A stretch of DNA of 64,000 nucleotides, from the NCBI GenBank assembly GCA_041737175.1, contig JBGSSF010000025.1, forward strand, positions 276,905 through 340,904. Reading direction: 5' to 3'. Positions 25,293 through 34,191 of the stretch are shown one piece after another (positions within the stretch are counted from its first letter, which is position 1; each line of letters starts with the position of its first letter). The notes below the pieces were generated by a model. The model worked only from the letters and a program-made list of their open reading frames with translations, was not told the DNA's origin and made no database searches. A program made the position numbers and the translations under genes. Source of the stretch: UBA5072 sp041737175 (GTDB lineage: Bacteria > Bacteroidota > Bacteroidia > Bacteroidales > UBA10428).

Positions 25293-25962
25293 CATACCTT
25301 CTTCCGGTTTGCGCATCAGTGCGGACAATATCCTGAAGTTTTTGGGCGTTCCGGTGGATCAGGCAGATGATTACCTGATGGATAAAATTCAGGAACTCAT
25401 CCAGCAAAGTGTCGGGATCAGTTCTCCGTTTGCCTGCTGGTCGATTTTCACGGATCCGCACTTTTTGAATGAAAACGGCACCATGAGCCTGGAGGGTAAA
25501 GTTTTCCACCTGAACAAAATGGTCACGCTGGCGCTTTTAAAAAGCACCCGCGTTGCCCTTTTTGTAGGTACCTGCGGGGATGAAGTCGAGCTGCTCTCAA
25601 AACGGCTGATGAAGGATGGCCATTCACTCGAAGGGCTCATTGTGGACCTTATCGGCTCCGAGATAGCTGAAGATGTTGCAGATTTCGTTCACAAAAAGCT
25701 GGAAGAGGATATGGCGGCGGACGGACTCAAAGTGACCAACCGGTATAGTCCGGGATATTGTAACTGGCCGGTGTCGGACCAGCAACAATTGTTCCATCTT
25801 CTTCAGGATAATACCTGCGGTGTTCAGCTGACCGGATCCTCCCTGATGCTTCCTATCAAATCGGTAAGCGGCATCATCGGCATTGGAGAGGACGTTGAAA
25901 ACCAGGGTTATTTTTGTGCCATATGCGATGCAGATCAATGCTTGTACCGCGATAAAAAATAA
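25282..25962 (+). CDS. MetH-type activation domain protein (corrinoid reactivation)
   Basis: Stand-alone homologue of the C-terminal reactivation module of methionine synthase, which binds S-adenosylmethionine and remethylates oxidised cob(II)alamin with an electron from flavodoxin. The SAM-binding signature RxxPGY is visible (TNRYSPGYCNWPVSD, Arg154 to Tyr159). I use the ATG at 25282 (MVCSIPSSGL), giving 226 residues and an 11-base overlap with the MtaB-like gene. An earlier in-frame ATG at 25255 would lie deeper in that gene. Methanogens and acetogens use unrelated iron-sulfur reactivases (RamA/RACE) for MtaC, so a MetH-like reactivase is the methionine-synthase style of solution. Confidence 0.87.
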   Translation: MVCSIPSSGLRISADNILKFLGVPVDQADDYLMDKIQELIQQSVGISSPFACWSIFTDPHFLNENGTMSLEGKVFHLNKMVTLALLKSTRVALFVGTCGDEVELLSKRLMKDGHSLEGLIVDLIGSEIAEDVADFVHKKLEEDMAADGLKVTNRYSPGYCNWPVSDQQQLFHLLQDNTCGVQLTGSSLMLPIKSVSGIIGIGEDVENQGYFCAICDADQCLYRDKK

Positions 25963-25963
25963 T

Positions 25964-25983
25964 ATTCAGCTTACCCGCTGAAT
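25964..25983 (-). terminator. Intrinsic terminator of the FemAB-like gene
   Basis: Seven-base-pair stem ATTCAGC/GCTGAAT with a six-base loop, filling the 24-base gap between two convergent stop codons. On the minus strand the stem is followed by ATTATTTTTTATC, a U-rich tail. On the plus strand no U tract follows, so it mainly serves the minus-strand gene. Confidence 0.6.
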
Positions 25984-25986
25984 CGT

Positions 25987-26901
25987 TCACCTTTTGAACA
26001 TCCTGAGTGGCCAGGGGAGCAGATTGCGCTTTACGGCAGTATAGAAACTTTCGTTGGCACCAAATCCCTGGTTGAAATAGCTGATCCCGGGAAGGTCTGA
26101 TCCGGCAAAATCATAGACCAGCCCGCTTCCGGCCTTATCCCGCAGGGCATCATCCACAAGCAGGAACATGGCTTGGCTTTTCTTCCCTTCAGGCGTGGAA
26201 GCGCATACCAGGAAGGTATATCTTCCGGCAGACTCCATAAACCACCCTGCAGCCACCAGTATGCCACCGGGCTTATAGACCCCCTGGATTTTTCCGGTAC
26301 CATTTTGTATGCTGACTTGCACAATCTGCTGCAGCATGGGATAAAAATTCTTCCTCAGACCGTTGAGCTTCCGGTCGAGATGTCTGTGAACGAATTGGGT
26401 AAAAACAGAGGGGCCGGGTCCGGGTTTCACTCTGAGGCCGGCATGTACGGCCTTCTGTATATTCCGGCGGCAATTGCGGTGATAATTAGCAGATAACTGA
26501 ATATGGGATTTTGACAGATCCAGGGTGTAGTTTTTTCGCGGCCTGTAGCTGAAACTTGCATCGGTAGGCTGATTACCGGAATTCAGCTGGATATAGATAT
26601 ACCGATAAGTAGCCGGAATGGCAGCCAGGAACCGGTTGATCTCCTCGGAACCGGGGATATCCGTCGAGAACACACCCAACTGCTGAGTAAAATAAGGCTG
26701 GTACAGGTAATCAAATCCCAGTTTCCGGTTCCGGGTGAGGGGCATAACGGCACCGTAATCATCCTCTACAAGCGCTTCCCAACCATCACATACCGTGTCG
26801 AGCCACCAGGACAAGGCATAAGGCATGCGGTTCACCGATCGCCCGATGCAGCTGTCCCATAGTTCTTTGTTAATTTCGGTATGTTTCAGGTATCTGATCA
26901 T
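25987..26901 (-). CDS. FemAB/GNAT-like acyl- or aminoacyl-transferase family protein
   Basis: 304-residue cytoplasmic protein of the FemAB-like acyltransferase group common in Bacteroidota. A first half (YALSWWLDTVCDGWEALVEDDYGAVMPL) is followed by the GNAT-fold second half with YKPGGILVAAGWFMES and AMFLLVDDALRDKAGSGLVYDFAGSDLPGISYFNQGFGA, the usual core. Members are often in envelope polysaccharide or lipid contexts. The upstream gene on the same strand is a polysaccharide deacetylase, consistent with envelope glycan modification. The exact substrate is not predictable. Confidence 0.75.
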   Translation of the reverse strand: MIRYLKHTEINKELWDSCIGRSVNRMPYALSWWLDTVCDGWEALVEDDYGAVMPLTRNRKLGFDYLYQPYFTQQLGVFSTDIPGSEEINRFLAAIPATYRYIYIQLNSGNQPTDASFSYRPRKNYTLDLSKSHIQLSANYHRNCRRNIQKAVHAGLRVKPGPGPSVFTQFVHRHLDRKLNGLRKNFYPMLQQIVQVSIQNGTGKIQGVYKPGGILVAAGWFMESAGRYTFLVCASTPEGKKSQAMFLLVDDALRDKAGSGLVYDFAGSDLPGISYFNQGFGANESFYTAVKRNLLPWPLRMFKR

Positions 26902-26919
26902 TTGCAGTTAATTAAACCA

Positions 26920-26950
26920 CCCTTCAAGGGTCTATGGACCGCTTGAAGGG
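26920..26950. other. Hairpin between deacetylase and FemAB-like genes
   Basis: Arms CCCTTCAAG and CTTGAAGGG (nine perfect pairs) enclose a second short stem GGTC/GACC with a four-base loop. It lies in the 74 bases between the two minus-strand genes. No clear U tract follows on the minus strand, so it may be an attenuator or RNA-stability element rather than a full terminator. Confidence 0.55.
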
Positions 26951-26954
26951 TTAA

Positions 26955-26996
26955 TCATAATTCATAATTCATAATTCATAATTCATAATTCATCAT
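26955..26996. repeat. Heptamer tandem repeat (TCATAAT)n at a gene end
   Basis: Five perfect and one variant copy of TCATAAT. The array covers the last codons and stop of the deacetylase gene (minus strand, ending MMNYEL) and continues beyond it, so the repeat supplies the C-terminus and the stop codon. Confidence 0.92.
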
Positions 26997-28310
26997 TCGA
27001 ATCATTTCCTCATACACCCGCCTCCATCCCTTCCAAACTCCATTCTCTGACAATGATTCATTATGCCAAAGGCTGGTAAAGATGCCATTCACTGCTTTAA
27101 TTTTTTCCACAATAGCGCTGATTCTGTCCAGGGCTTCGTCAGGTTTCAGACCCAGGTATTGCTGCAAAGTCACATCCATTACTATAAAAGGATGGACCAG
27201 GAGGTTTGTTTCACATTCAAAGCCCAGGTCATAAAACCGGAACGGTCTGCTGGTGCCTGCTCTGAATCCGATACCCGAAGCATAACCCATGGAGTGATCT
27301 TCCTTCAGTCCCATTTTCATCAATCTTCTGTAAGTTTCTGGAAACCGGAGGATCAGGAAATGCTGCCGTGAGGCTTCCGCTTTGCTGCCCAGGAACCTGG
27401 AAAAGCGTTCCACTTCGAACTGCAGCAACTCCATGCTCCGGTTGGAACGGTGGGAAGGGTGAATACCCATGGTTCGGCCGGGTTTCAAACGTTTCAGCAG
27501 ATTTTTAAAGGCCGGGGTTCCCAGGGCGTAATTGCTGTCGTAGCGGTCATAACCACCCGACAGAAAAAAAAAGGAGGACAGAAATCCGTATTGTTTTTCT
27601 CTGTCCAGGATATAATCATAAGTATCATAGGGATCCGGTCTTTTCCCTCTCAGCGCATTCAAGCGCAATTTGAATTCAGGATAGTTCATTTGCAGCATGT
27701 TCTTAATAAAACCTCCGGCAGTGCGAAAAAACCCTTTGTGCAGGTATGCCCAGGGATTGTCAACGTCAAAAGTGGATTCATAACGGAAATTCCGTTTGAC
27801 CGGGTTCAGTCCGGGGTACTTATTAACCAGGGCAATCTTAAGCATTTCAATCCATTGATCCACAACGGGCTCTTCCAGGAAACCCTCGCGAAAGGCGAGG
27901 CTCTGGTCCGCTTCAAAGCGGCCATGTTCATCAGCTCTAAAAGGAAGGTATTCCTCGTACCTCGCAAGCAGGTAAAAAACAGCGGAAAACAGGTCGAAAG
28001 GCAGATCAAATCCTTCGGGGGCAGGGAACAGCATGGTTTGTCTTCCGTTTCTCAGTACCGCCGGTTCAAACTCCCGGATCGCGGTTTCACCGGATAAGCC
28101 GGAGGCAAAAATGTTGAATGCGCCGGGAACGGGGACCTGACCATAATAAATTACATTTGGGCTTGTGATGACTTTCGGGTTTCCGGGGTCAAGAGATTGG
28201 GTCACCGTGAAGGTGACCCCTACTGTGGATGATAAAAAATCAGCCGTAAACTGAATTCTTGGTGTTACCGCAGAGCAAATAATGCATATTATACTGTTTG
28301 ATTCCTTCAT
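26976..28310 (-). CDS. Polysaccharide deacetylase family protein
   Basis: Long Bacteroidota form (444 residues) of the NodB-like polysaccharide deacetylases, with an N-terminal extension of about 150 residues before the catalytic barrel. Metal and catalytic motifs are visible: the paired aspartates in STFDVDNPW, the histidine motif GIHPSHRSN, and near the C-terminus LWHNESLSENGVWKGWR. It lacks a signal peptide. Such proteins remove N- or O-acetyl groups from envelope glycans. The ATG begins one base after the MutS2 stop, so it is co-transcribed with mutS2. The C-terminal codons lie within a heptamer repeat. Confidence 0.85.
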   Translation of the reverse strand: MKESNSIICIICSAVTPRIQFTADFLSSTVGVTFTVTQSLDPGNPKVITSPNVIYYGQVPVPGAFNIFASGLSGETAIREFEPAVLRNGRQTMLFPAPEGFDLPFDLFSAVFYLLARYEEYLPFRADEHGRFEADQSLAFREGFLEEPVVDQWIEMLKIALVNKYPGLNPVKRNFRYESTFDVDNPWAYLHKGFFRTAGGFIKNMLQMNYPEFKLRLNALRGKRPDPYDTYDYILDREKQYGFLSSFFFLSGGYDRYDSNYALGTPAFKNLLKRLKPGRTMGIHPSHRSNRSMELLQFEVERFSRFLGSKAEASRQHFLILRFPETYRRLMKMGLKEDHSMGYASGIGFRAGTSRPFRFYDLGFECETNLLVHPFIVMDVTLQQYLGLKPDEALDRISAIVEKIKAVNGIFTSLWHNESLSENGVWKGWRRVYEEMIRMMNYEL

Positions 28311-28311
28311 C

Positions 28312-30777
28312 TCAGAAATCTAATTTTACTACTGTGATTCCTGATCCGCCTTGTTCCACAAGCTCATCTTTGCAGGATCGCACCACGTCGAGAGCGTTAA
28401 GGTACTCACGTACCAGGCTTTTAAGTATGCCGTTTCCTTTTCCGTGAAGGATCCTCAGCTCTGAAACTCCCACCACGGTGGCATCATCCACAAAGTTCCT
28501 GACAATATCGAGGGCTTCTTCACCCCGCTTGCCGCGGATATCAATCTCGGATCTGAAATTCAGTTTGCGCTGGCTGATGCTCTGATCAAACTGGGTGGCA
28601 TGGGATCTCCCGCGGGAACGCTCCTTTTCCGGAATTTTTGTTACATTGTTCCTTTTCACCGAGGTGATCATGCTTTCTCCGTAGGTGACCAGTATATTGT
28701 CACCGTTGATTTCCAGGATCTCTCCCTCCGAGTTCAGGTTCAGTATGCGCACCTCATCGCCCGCCATGAGCTGGTCATCCGGCACGGAGACAACAACCTG
28801 CCGGGTTTCCGTCTCCTCTCTTTTGTATTTTTTTGCCGTTTTCTGTATTTCACCCAGCTTGTTGTCCAGTTTGCCGTCACCTGCGGTAGCTTCTGCCGCC
28901 AGCCTGTTCTTATAAACCTCAAGTTCCTTCCGTGCTTCTTTGGTATCTTCCTTTCCGGCCTGCGTTTCACGGATCACCCGGATTGTTTTTTCGATTTCAC
29001 GGTTGGTATTCGCCAGCAGGTTTTCAGCTTCATGTTTGGCATTTTCAAGGATTTCCTTCCTCATTTTTTTGGTCATGCTCAGTTCTTCTTCATACTGATC
29101 GAGCATGGCGGCCAGGCGTTTTTCCGAGATCCTGATCCTGTCGCGTTTTTCTTCCCAGTATCTTTTATCGCGGAGGATTTCCCGCAGGTGGCGGTCAAAA
29201 TTGATGTGATCTTCACCTGATTTTTCGGAGGCATTCCTGAGGATATCCTCGGGGAGACCTATCTGCCGGGCAATATCAATGGCAAAGGAACTTCCGGGTT
29301 TGCCGGTCTCCAGTCTGAACAGGGGTTTCATCTTTCCGGTGTCGAACATCATGGCGCCGTTGGTGACACCCGGAGCTGCGGAAGCAAAGTGTTTCAGGTT
29401 GGAGTAATGGGTGGTAATCACGCCATAGGTTTGTTTGCTGTTGAGCGATTCGAGAATGGCCTCGGCAATGGCACCGCCAATATGTGGTTCCGTGCCGGTG
29501 CCGAATTCATCAATCAGGATGAGACTGTGGGAGGACGCATGGCGCAGGAAGTTCTTCATGTTGAGCAGGTGGGAGCTGTATGTGCTGAGGTCGTTCTCAA
29601 TCGACTGTTCGTCGCCGATGTCGATAAGGATATCCGTGAACACGCCAGTTTCGGAGCTTTCAACAAGGGAGACGAGCAAGCCGCATTGAAGCATGTACTG
29701 CAGCAATCCTACCGTTTTAAGACAAACGGATTTACCACCTGCATTGGGCCCTGAGATGAGTAAAATGCGGTTTTTTTCATCGAGATCAATGTCGAGCGGA
29801 ACCACCTCCAGGTTCTCTTTTTTGTGATGCAGGTATAACAAGGGATGTACTGCCTGTTTCCAGCGGAAACCTGCGGAATTGATCAGGGCTGGCAAGCCGG
29901 CATTGATCCTCAGCGCAAATAAAGCCTTTGCCCTGATAAAATCGATACTGCCCAGGAAATCATAGCTGGCCAGCAGGTCATCGATATAAGGGCGGATGGA
30001 ATCCGTGAAAGCGATCAGTATTTTAACGATCTCCCGGATTTCGGCAATTTCCAGTTCCCTGATCTCGTTGTTGAGTTCAACCACTTCGGCAGGCTCTACA
30101 TAAGCGGTCCGGCCGGTGGCCGATTCGTCATGTACAATGCCGCTGATCTTTCTTTTGTTGGAAACCGGAACCGGAATCACCTGCCTGCCGTTGCGGATCG
30201 AGATGGCTGTGTCTTTTTCAATATAACCTGCATCGATGGCATGTTTTAACAGGCTTTGCAGCTTTTTACCGGCAGTCGCATGTTTTTGCGCAATCTCCTC
30301 CCGGATGTGCCGCAGGTCCGTGGATGCATTGTCTTTTATCTTGCCTTGTTTGGAGAGAATAGCGTTAATCCTTTCTTCCACATAACTGTAATATTTTACA
30401 TTTCCGGCAAGGCTCTTCAGCCGCGGGTATTTCCCGGGGGCCGTATTCCTGAAAAAGCGAAGGATGGCCTTGATGGTTTCAAGCGACCGTTTAAGGTCAT
30501 TCACCTCTTCAATTTCCAAATAAGTACCTTCTATACGGGCCTTTCTGAGTCCCGGTGTCAGGTCGCGGTAATTATCCACGGGGAAATTCTCCTCGAACAG
30601 GCAAATTTCTTTGAACTCTGCAGTTTGCTCCAGCCATTCCCTTAAGAGATCATAGTCCGCCGTGAACCTGACCTCATCCACCTTTTGTTTACCCGGTATA
30701 AAAAGGCAATGCTCCTTTACCAGTTCCCTGATCTGGTCGAAACCGGTCTTTAGCTCAAAGTTAGAGGGGTATATCAC
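28312..30777 (-). CDS. mutS2: Endonuclease MutS2
   Basis: 821-residue MutS2: N-terminal clamp and core helices, an ABC-type ATPase (Walker A GPNAGGKSVCLKTVG; Walker B LILIDEFGTGTEP), a long coiled coil (about 520-620), a KOW-like segment and a C-terminal Smr nuclease domain (DIRGKRGEEALDIV...LRILHGKGNGILK). MutS2 has no mismatch-recognition domain. It has been tied to suppression of recombination and, in some bacteria, rescue of collided ribosomes. The order of domains and length are normal. It is followed one base later by the deacetylase gene. Confidence 0.95.
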   Translation of the reverse strand: MIYPSNFELKTGFDQIRELVKEHCLFIPGKQKVDEVRFTADYDLLREWLEQTAEFKEICLFEENFPVDNYRDLTPGLRKARIEGTYLEIEEVNDLKRSLETIKAILRFFRNTAPGKYPRLKSLAGNVKYYSYVEERINAILSKQGKIKDNASTDLRHIREEIAQKHATAGKKLQSLLKHAIDAGYIEKDTAISIRNGRQVIPVPVSNKRKISGIVHDESATGRTAYVEPAEVVELNNEIRELEIAEIREIVKILIAFTDSIRPYIDDLLASYDFLGSIDFIRAKALFALRINAGLPALINSAGFRWKQAVHPLLYLHHKKENLEVVPLDIDLDEKNRILLISGPNAGGKSVCLKTVGLLQYMLQCGLLVSLVESSETGVFTDILIDIGDEQSIENDLSTYSSHLLNMKNFLRHASSHSLILIDEFGTGTEPHIGGAIAEAILESLNSKQTYGVITTHYSNLKHFASAAPGVTNGAMMFDTGKMKPLFRLETGKPGSSFAIDIARQIGLPEDILRNASEKSGEDHINFDRHLREILRDKRYWEEKRDRIRISEKRLAAMLDQYEEELSMTKKMRKEILENAKHEAENLLANTNREIEKTIRVIRETQAGKEDTKEARKELEVYKNRLAAEATAGDGKLDNKLGEIQKTAKKYKREETETRQVVVSVPDDQLMAGDEVRILNLNSEGEILEINGDNILVTYGESMITSVKRNNVTKIPEKERSRGRSHATQFDQSISQRKLNFRSEIDIRGKRGEEALDIVRNFVDDATVVGVSELRILHGKGNGILKSLVREYLNALDVVRSCKDELVEQGGSGITVVKLDF

Positions 30778-30871
30778 AAATACAAAAATAGGTTAAATAA
30801 CCTCTGGTTCTTAAGCCTGCAAAACAAATTCTCCGTCTGGATTGTTAGTTGAATGAAAAGTCTCATATTAT

Positions 30872-31561
30872 ATGGAACCTGCACCTCAGACCCGACATCC
30901 TGTAGAGCCACTTTACGTAAGAAAAATATACAGGCTTCAGCAAATCAGGCAACTTACGCCGGATACCTATGTCCTGCGATTTGACCGGAACGACATGAAT
31001 TTCAGGGCAGGTCAGCACATTACACTCGGCATACCCGGAAACAACCAGGTACGTGAATATTCCATATACAGCACAGAGAAGGATCCTGCACTGGAAGTAC
31101 TGATCAAGGAAGTTGATAACGGACTGGTGTCCAAACAACTCAGAAAGCTTATCCCCGGCGAGCTGCTTGAGGTGGATGGTCCCTTCGGCTATTTCACCAT
31201 CCCGGAACAACACCTGCATAAAAAATTCCTTTTCATAGGCACCGGTACCGGAATTGCGCCTTTTCACAGCATTACGGGCACTTATCCCAACCTGGATTAC
31301 GGCATACTTCACGGAGTCAGGTATACCCGGGATGCCTGCGAAAGACATCATTTTCCGAGAAATAAATACTTGCTTTGCGCATCACGGGATACGGAGGGTG
31401 ATTTTCACGGAAGGGTTACCGATTACCTCAGTCAAATGACTTTGGATATTGACACAATGGTGTATCTTTGCGGGAATTGTGACATGATTTACGAAGTTTA
31501 TGATTTGCTGACCTCACGCGGATTTCCTTCGGGAAACATCAAAACGGAGGTTTATTTTTGA
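30872..31561 (+). CDS. Ferredoxin/flavodoxin-NADP+ reductase-like flavoprotein
   Basis: FNR-family oxidoreductase of 229 residues. The FAD domain carries the RxYS motif (REYSIYS), and the NAD(P)-binding domain has GTGTGIAPF and the cysteine motif YLCGNCDMIYEVYDLL. It ends with the aromatic residue typical of bacterial FNRs (TEVYF). It would exchange electrons between NAD(P)H and a ferredoxin or flavodoxin. A possible partner is radical-SAM chemistry in the two methylthiotransferases directly downstream (seven bases away), which need a low-potential electron source. That link is inference from spacing. Confidence 0.87.
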   Translation: MEPAPQTRHPVEPLYVRKIYRLQQIRQLTPDTYVLRFDRNDMNFRAGQHITLGIPGNNQVREYSIYSTEKDPALEVLIKEVDNGLVSKQLRKLIPGELLEVDGPFGYFTIPEQHLHKKFLFIGTGTGIAPFHSITGTYPNLDYGILHGVRYTRDACERHHFPRNKYLLCASRDTEGDFHGRVTDYLSQMTLDIDTMVYLCGNCDMIYEVYDLLTSRGFPSGNIKTEVYF

Positions 31562-31568
31562 GTATCGG

Positions 31569-32912
31569 ATGAAATACCACATAGTAACCCTGGGCTGCCA
31601 GATGAACAAATCGGACAGTGAACGTGTGCGGACTGTCATTGAGGAGATGGGATACAGCTGGACCGACGAAGAGGAAGAAGCTAATCTTCTGGGCATCCTG
31701 GCCTGCTCGGTCAGGCAAAAATCAATCGACAAGGTGTACTCCCGGATCGCCCGTTGGAACAAATGGAAGAACAACCGCAATCTGCTGACCTTTGTTTCGG
31801 GATGTGTCCTGCCCGCCGACCGGGAAAAATTTTTGAAATTGTTTGATCTGGTGTTCACCATGGCGGATTTGCCGGAATTGCCGGACATGATCAGGCAGTA
31901 TGGTTTGGTTACGCGACACAATCCGGTTATTAAAACGAAGGATGCCATCCGGGAGTTCTGGATGGTGCAGCCTACCTATGTTTCGGAATTCGAGGCCTTC
32001 ATTCCCATTCAAAACGGCTGTGACAAATTCTGCACCTTCTGTGCCGTGCCCTATACGCGTGGCAGGGAGATATCGAGGCCATCGCAGGAAATCTTGGATG
32101 AATTGAAACAGGTGGTTGAAAAGGGTTACAAATCCATTACCCTGCTTGGACAAAATGTAAATTCCTACGGGCGCGACAGGCAGGGGACTGAACTAAGCTT
32201 TCCCGGCTTGCTGAAAGCCATTGGTGAGTTCGGAAAATCATCCGGAAAGGATTTCTGGGTGTATTTCACATCGCCCCATCCTCGCGACATGAGCGATGAG
32301 GTGCTGGTAACCATTGCGCAATATGATTGTCTGGCCAAACAGATCCATCTTCCGCTGCAATCGGGAGATGACAAGGTGCTGACCAGAATGAACCGCAAGC
32401 ATACGTTGGAAGATTATCAGCGCATCATTGGTTCCATCCGCAGTATCCTTCCAGATGCCACCCTGTTTACAGATATCATTGTAGGCTTTACAGGAGAGAC
32501 GGAGGAGCAGTTCGAGAATTCCCGCAAGGCAATGGAAACCATCCGGTTCAACATGGCATATATTGCGGTATACTCACCCCGGCCTGGAGCTGCCAGTGCC
32601 CGCTGGGACAATGACATTCCCATGGCTGTGAAAAAAAACAGACTGCATATTCTTACCGATGAACTGACAAAGCATACTGCGGAATACAATCGCAATCTCA
32701 TCGGGAAAACGCTGAAAGTGCTGGTAACGGGACATGACCGGAAAGACGGGTACCTGTCGGGCATTACCGAAGGCCGCATTGTGGTGAGGTTTGCTTCGCA
32801 ACAACTCCTTGCACCGGGCAGTTTTCTATGGCTAAAGATCACTTCTGCCGCTTCCTATTCTGTTGAGGGAGAACTGGTAAATAACCCGGTTGGAATTCCG
32901 GAACCGGCATGA
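31569..32912 (+). CDS. MiaB-like radical SAM methylthiotransferase (divergent)
   Basis: 447-residue methylthiotransferase with the three cysteines of the auxiliary cluster (GCQMN, ACSVRQ, GCVLP), the radical-SAM CxxxCxxC (GCDKFCTFCAVPYTRG) and a C-terminal TRAM domain. MiaB adds a methylthio group to N6-isopentenyl-adenosine 37 in tRNA. The first domain is unusual: the common NTCSVRE context is replaced by GILACSVRQ and the following region is atypical, so another tRNA or protein substrate is possible. It overlaps the next methylthiotransferase gene by the four bases ATGA. Confidence 0.85.
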   Translation: MKYHIVTLGCQMNKSDSERVRTVIEEMGYSWTDEEEEANLLGILACSVRQKSIDKVYSRIARWNKWKNNRNLLTFVSGCVLPADREKFLKLFDLVFTMADLPELPDMIRQYGLVTRHNPVIKTKDAIREFWMVQPTYVSEFEAFIPIQNGCDKFCTFCAVPYTRGREISRPSQEILDELKQVVEKGYKSITLLGQNVNSYGRDRQGTELSFPGLLKAIGEFGKSSGKDFWVYFTSPHPRDMSDEVLVTIAQYDCLAKQIHLPLQSGDDKVLTRMNRKHTLEDYQRIIGSIRSILPDATLFTDIIVGFTGETEEQFENSRKAMETIRFNMAYIAVYSPRPGAASARWDNDIPMAVKKNRLHILTDELTKHTAEYNRNLIGKTLKVLVTGHDRKDGYLSGITEGRIVVRFASQQLLAPGSFLWLKITSAASYSVEGELVNNPVGIPEPA

Positions 32913-34189
32913 AAAGGAAAGTTGCCTTTAAGACACTCGGATGCCGGCTGAATCAGTTCGAGACCGATTCGGTGCTGACTGATTTTTACAGATCGGGTTA
33001 TGAGATCGTTGGTTTCAATGAACCGGCGGATGTTTACGTGGTGAACACTTGCACGGTCACCAACCAGGGTGATCATAAATCCAGGACTGCCATCAACCAG
33101 GCTGTTCATGGCAAAAAGGATTCCCTGGTAGTAGTTACCGGATGTATGGCTGAAAGTCAGAAGGAATACCTCGAAAACCGCGGTGACATTGCTTATGTTA
33201 TCGGCAACCGGAGCAAAGCCGGTATACTACCCCTGGTGGAAGCGCATTTCAATGGTGAGATTCTCTCCCCGGAAAGCATCAAAAACGATGTTTTCGGTTT
33301 TACTGTAGCGGAGAAAAGCTTTCACACCCGCAGCATGATTAAGATCCAGGATGGCTGCGACAATTTCTGCACCTTTTGCATCGTACCCATGGTTCGGGGC
33401 AGGGCAGTGAGCCGGCAGGCACACGACATCCTTGACAATATCCGGCAGGTGCTTGATCTGGGGTACAAGGAGATCGTGCTGACCGGGGTGAACATCAGCC
33501 GGTATGATTATGAAGGAATTGATTTCACCGGTTTGTTGGATCGGATCCTCAGCCTGGAGGGGAATTTCAGGGTACGTATATCCAGTGTTGAGCCGGAAGG
33601 ATTCGGGGCTCCGTTTTTTGACCTTTTCTCGCATGAAAAACTTTGCCCGCACCTCCATCTTTGTTTGCAAAGCGGATCCGACCGCTTGCTGATGCAGATG
33701 CGCCGGACATACGGGCTTGCTTCCTACCTGGATATCATTGAACAGCTCCGGAACAGGCATCCTTTATTTAATTTCACCACCGACATCATGACAGGGTTCC
33801 CCGGGGAAACCGAGGAGGATTTTGAAGCCACCTGCAATATCATCCGGCAGGTTGGTTTCAGTCATGTTCACACCTTCAAATATTCTGTCAGGCAGGGTAC
33901 ACGGGCTGAGCGGATGCCCGACCAGGTTCCGGAGAAAGTCAAGCAGCAACGAAGCCTTGTGATCCGTGAACTGTCATTGGAGAACAAACAGAAATACCGG
34001 CAATTGTTCATCGGAAAACCGCAGACCGTTCTGGTTGAAAAAGTAACAAAAAGCGGCCTGGCCAAAGGCTATGGCGAGCATTATTTGCCCGTGGAATTCA
34101 AACCTTCACAGCCGGGTAATAATTATTTTGAAACCGTTACCATTAAGCATATTGCAACCGCTTCGCATGATTTTGTTTTAAAAGGCTGA
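32909..34189 (+). CDS. mtaB: tRNA t6A37 methylthiotransferase (MtaB/YqeV type)
   Basis: Radical-SAM enzyme that converts N6-threonylcarbamoyladenosine 37 of tRNA to its 2-methylthio form. Features: KTLGCRLNQFET and VVNTCTVTNQGDHKSR (typical of this subgroup rather than MiaB), GCMAE, the radical-SAM cluster CDNFCTFCIVP, and a C-terminal TRAM segment. 426 residues is normal. It is translationally coupled to the MiaB-like gene through an ATGA overlap. The name MtaB here is unrelated to the methanol enzyme at 23919. Confidence 0.88.
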   Translation: MKRKVAFKTLGCRLNQFETDSVLTDFYRSGYEIVGFNEPADVYVVNTCTVTNQGDHKSRTAINQAVHGKKDSLVVVTGCMAESQKEYLENRGDIAYVIGNRSKAGILPLVEAHFNGEILSPESIKNDVFGFTVAEKSFHTRSMIKIQDGCDNFCTFCIVPMVRGRAVSRQAHDILDNIRQVLDLGYKEIVLTGVNISRYDYEGIDFTGLLDRILSLEGNFRVRISSVEPEGFGAPFFDLFSHEKLCPHLHLCLQSGSDRLLMQMRRTYGLASYLDIIEQLRNRHPLFNFTTDIMTGFPGETEEDFEATCNIIRQVGFSHVHTFKYSVRQGTRAERMPDQVPEKVKQQRSLVIRELSLENKQKYRQLFIGKPQTVLVEKVTKSGLAKGYGEHYLPVEFKPSQPGNNYFETVTIKHIATASHDFVLKG

Positions 34190-34191
34190 TT

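Noticed and set aside
27450..28097. 215-codon plus-strand frame inside the polysaccharide deacetylase gene
   Set aside because: A shadow of the deacetylase reading frame; Ile/Arg/Gln-rich with no domain.
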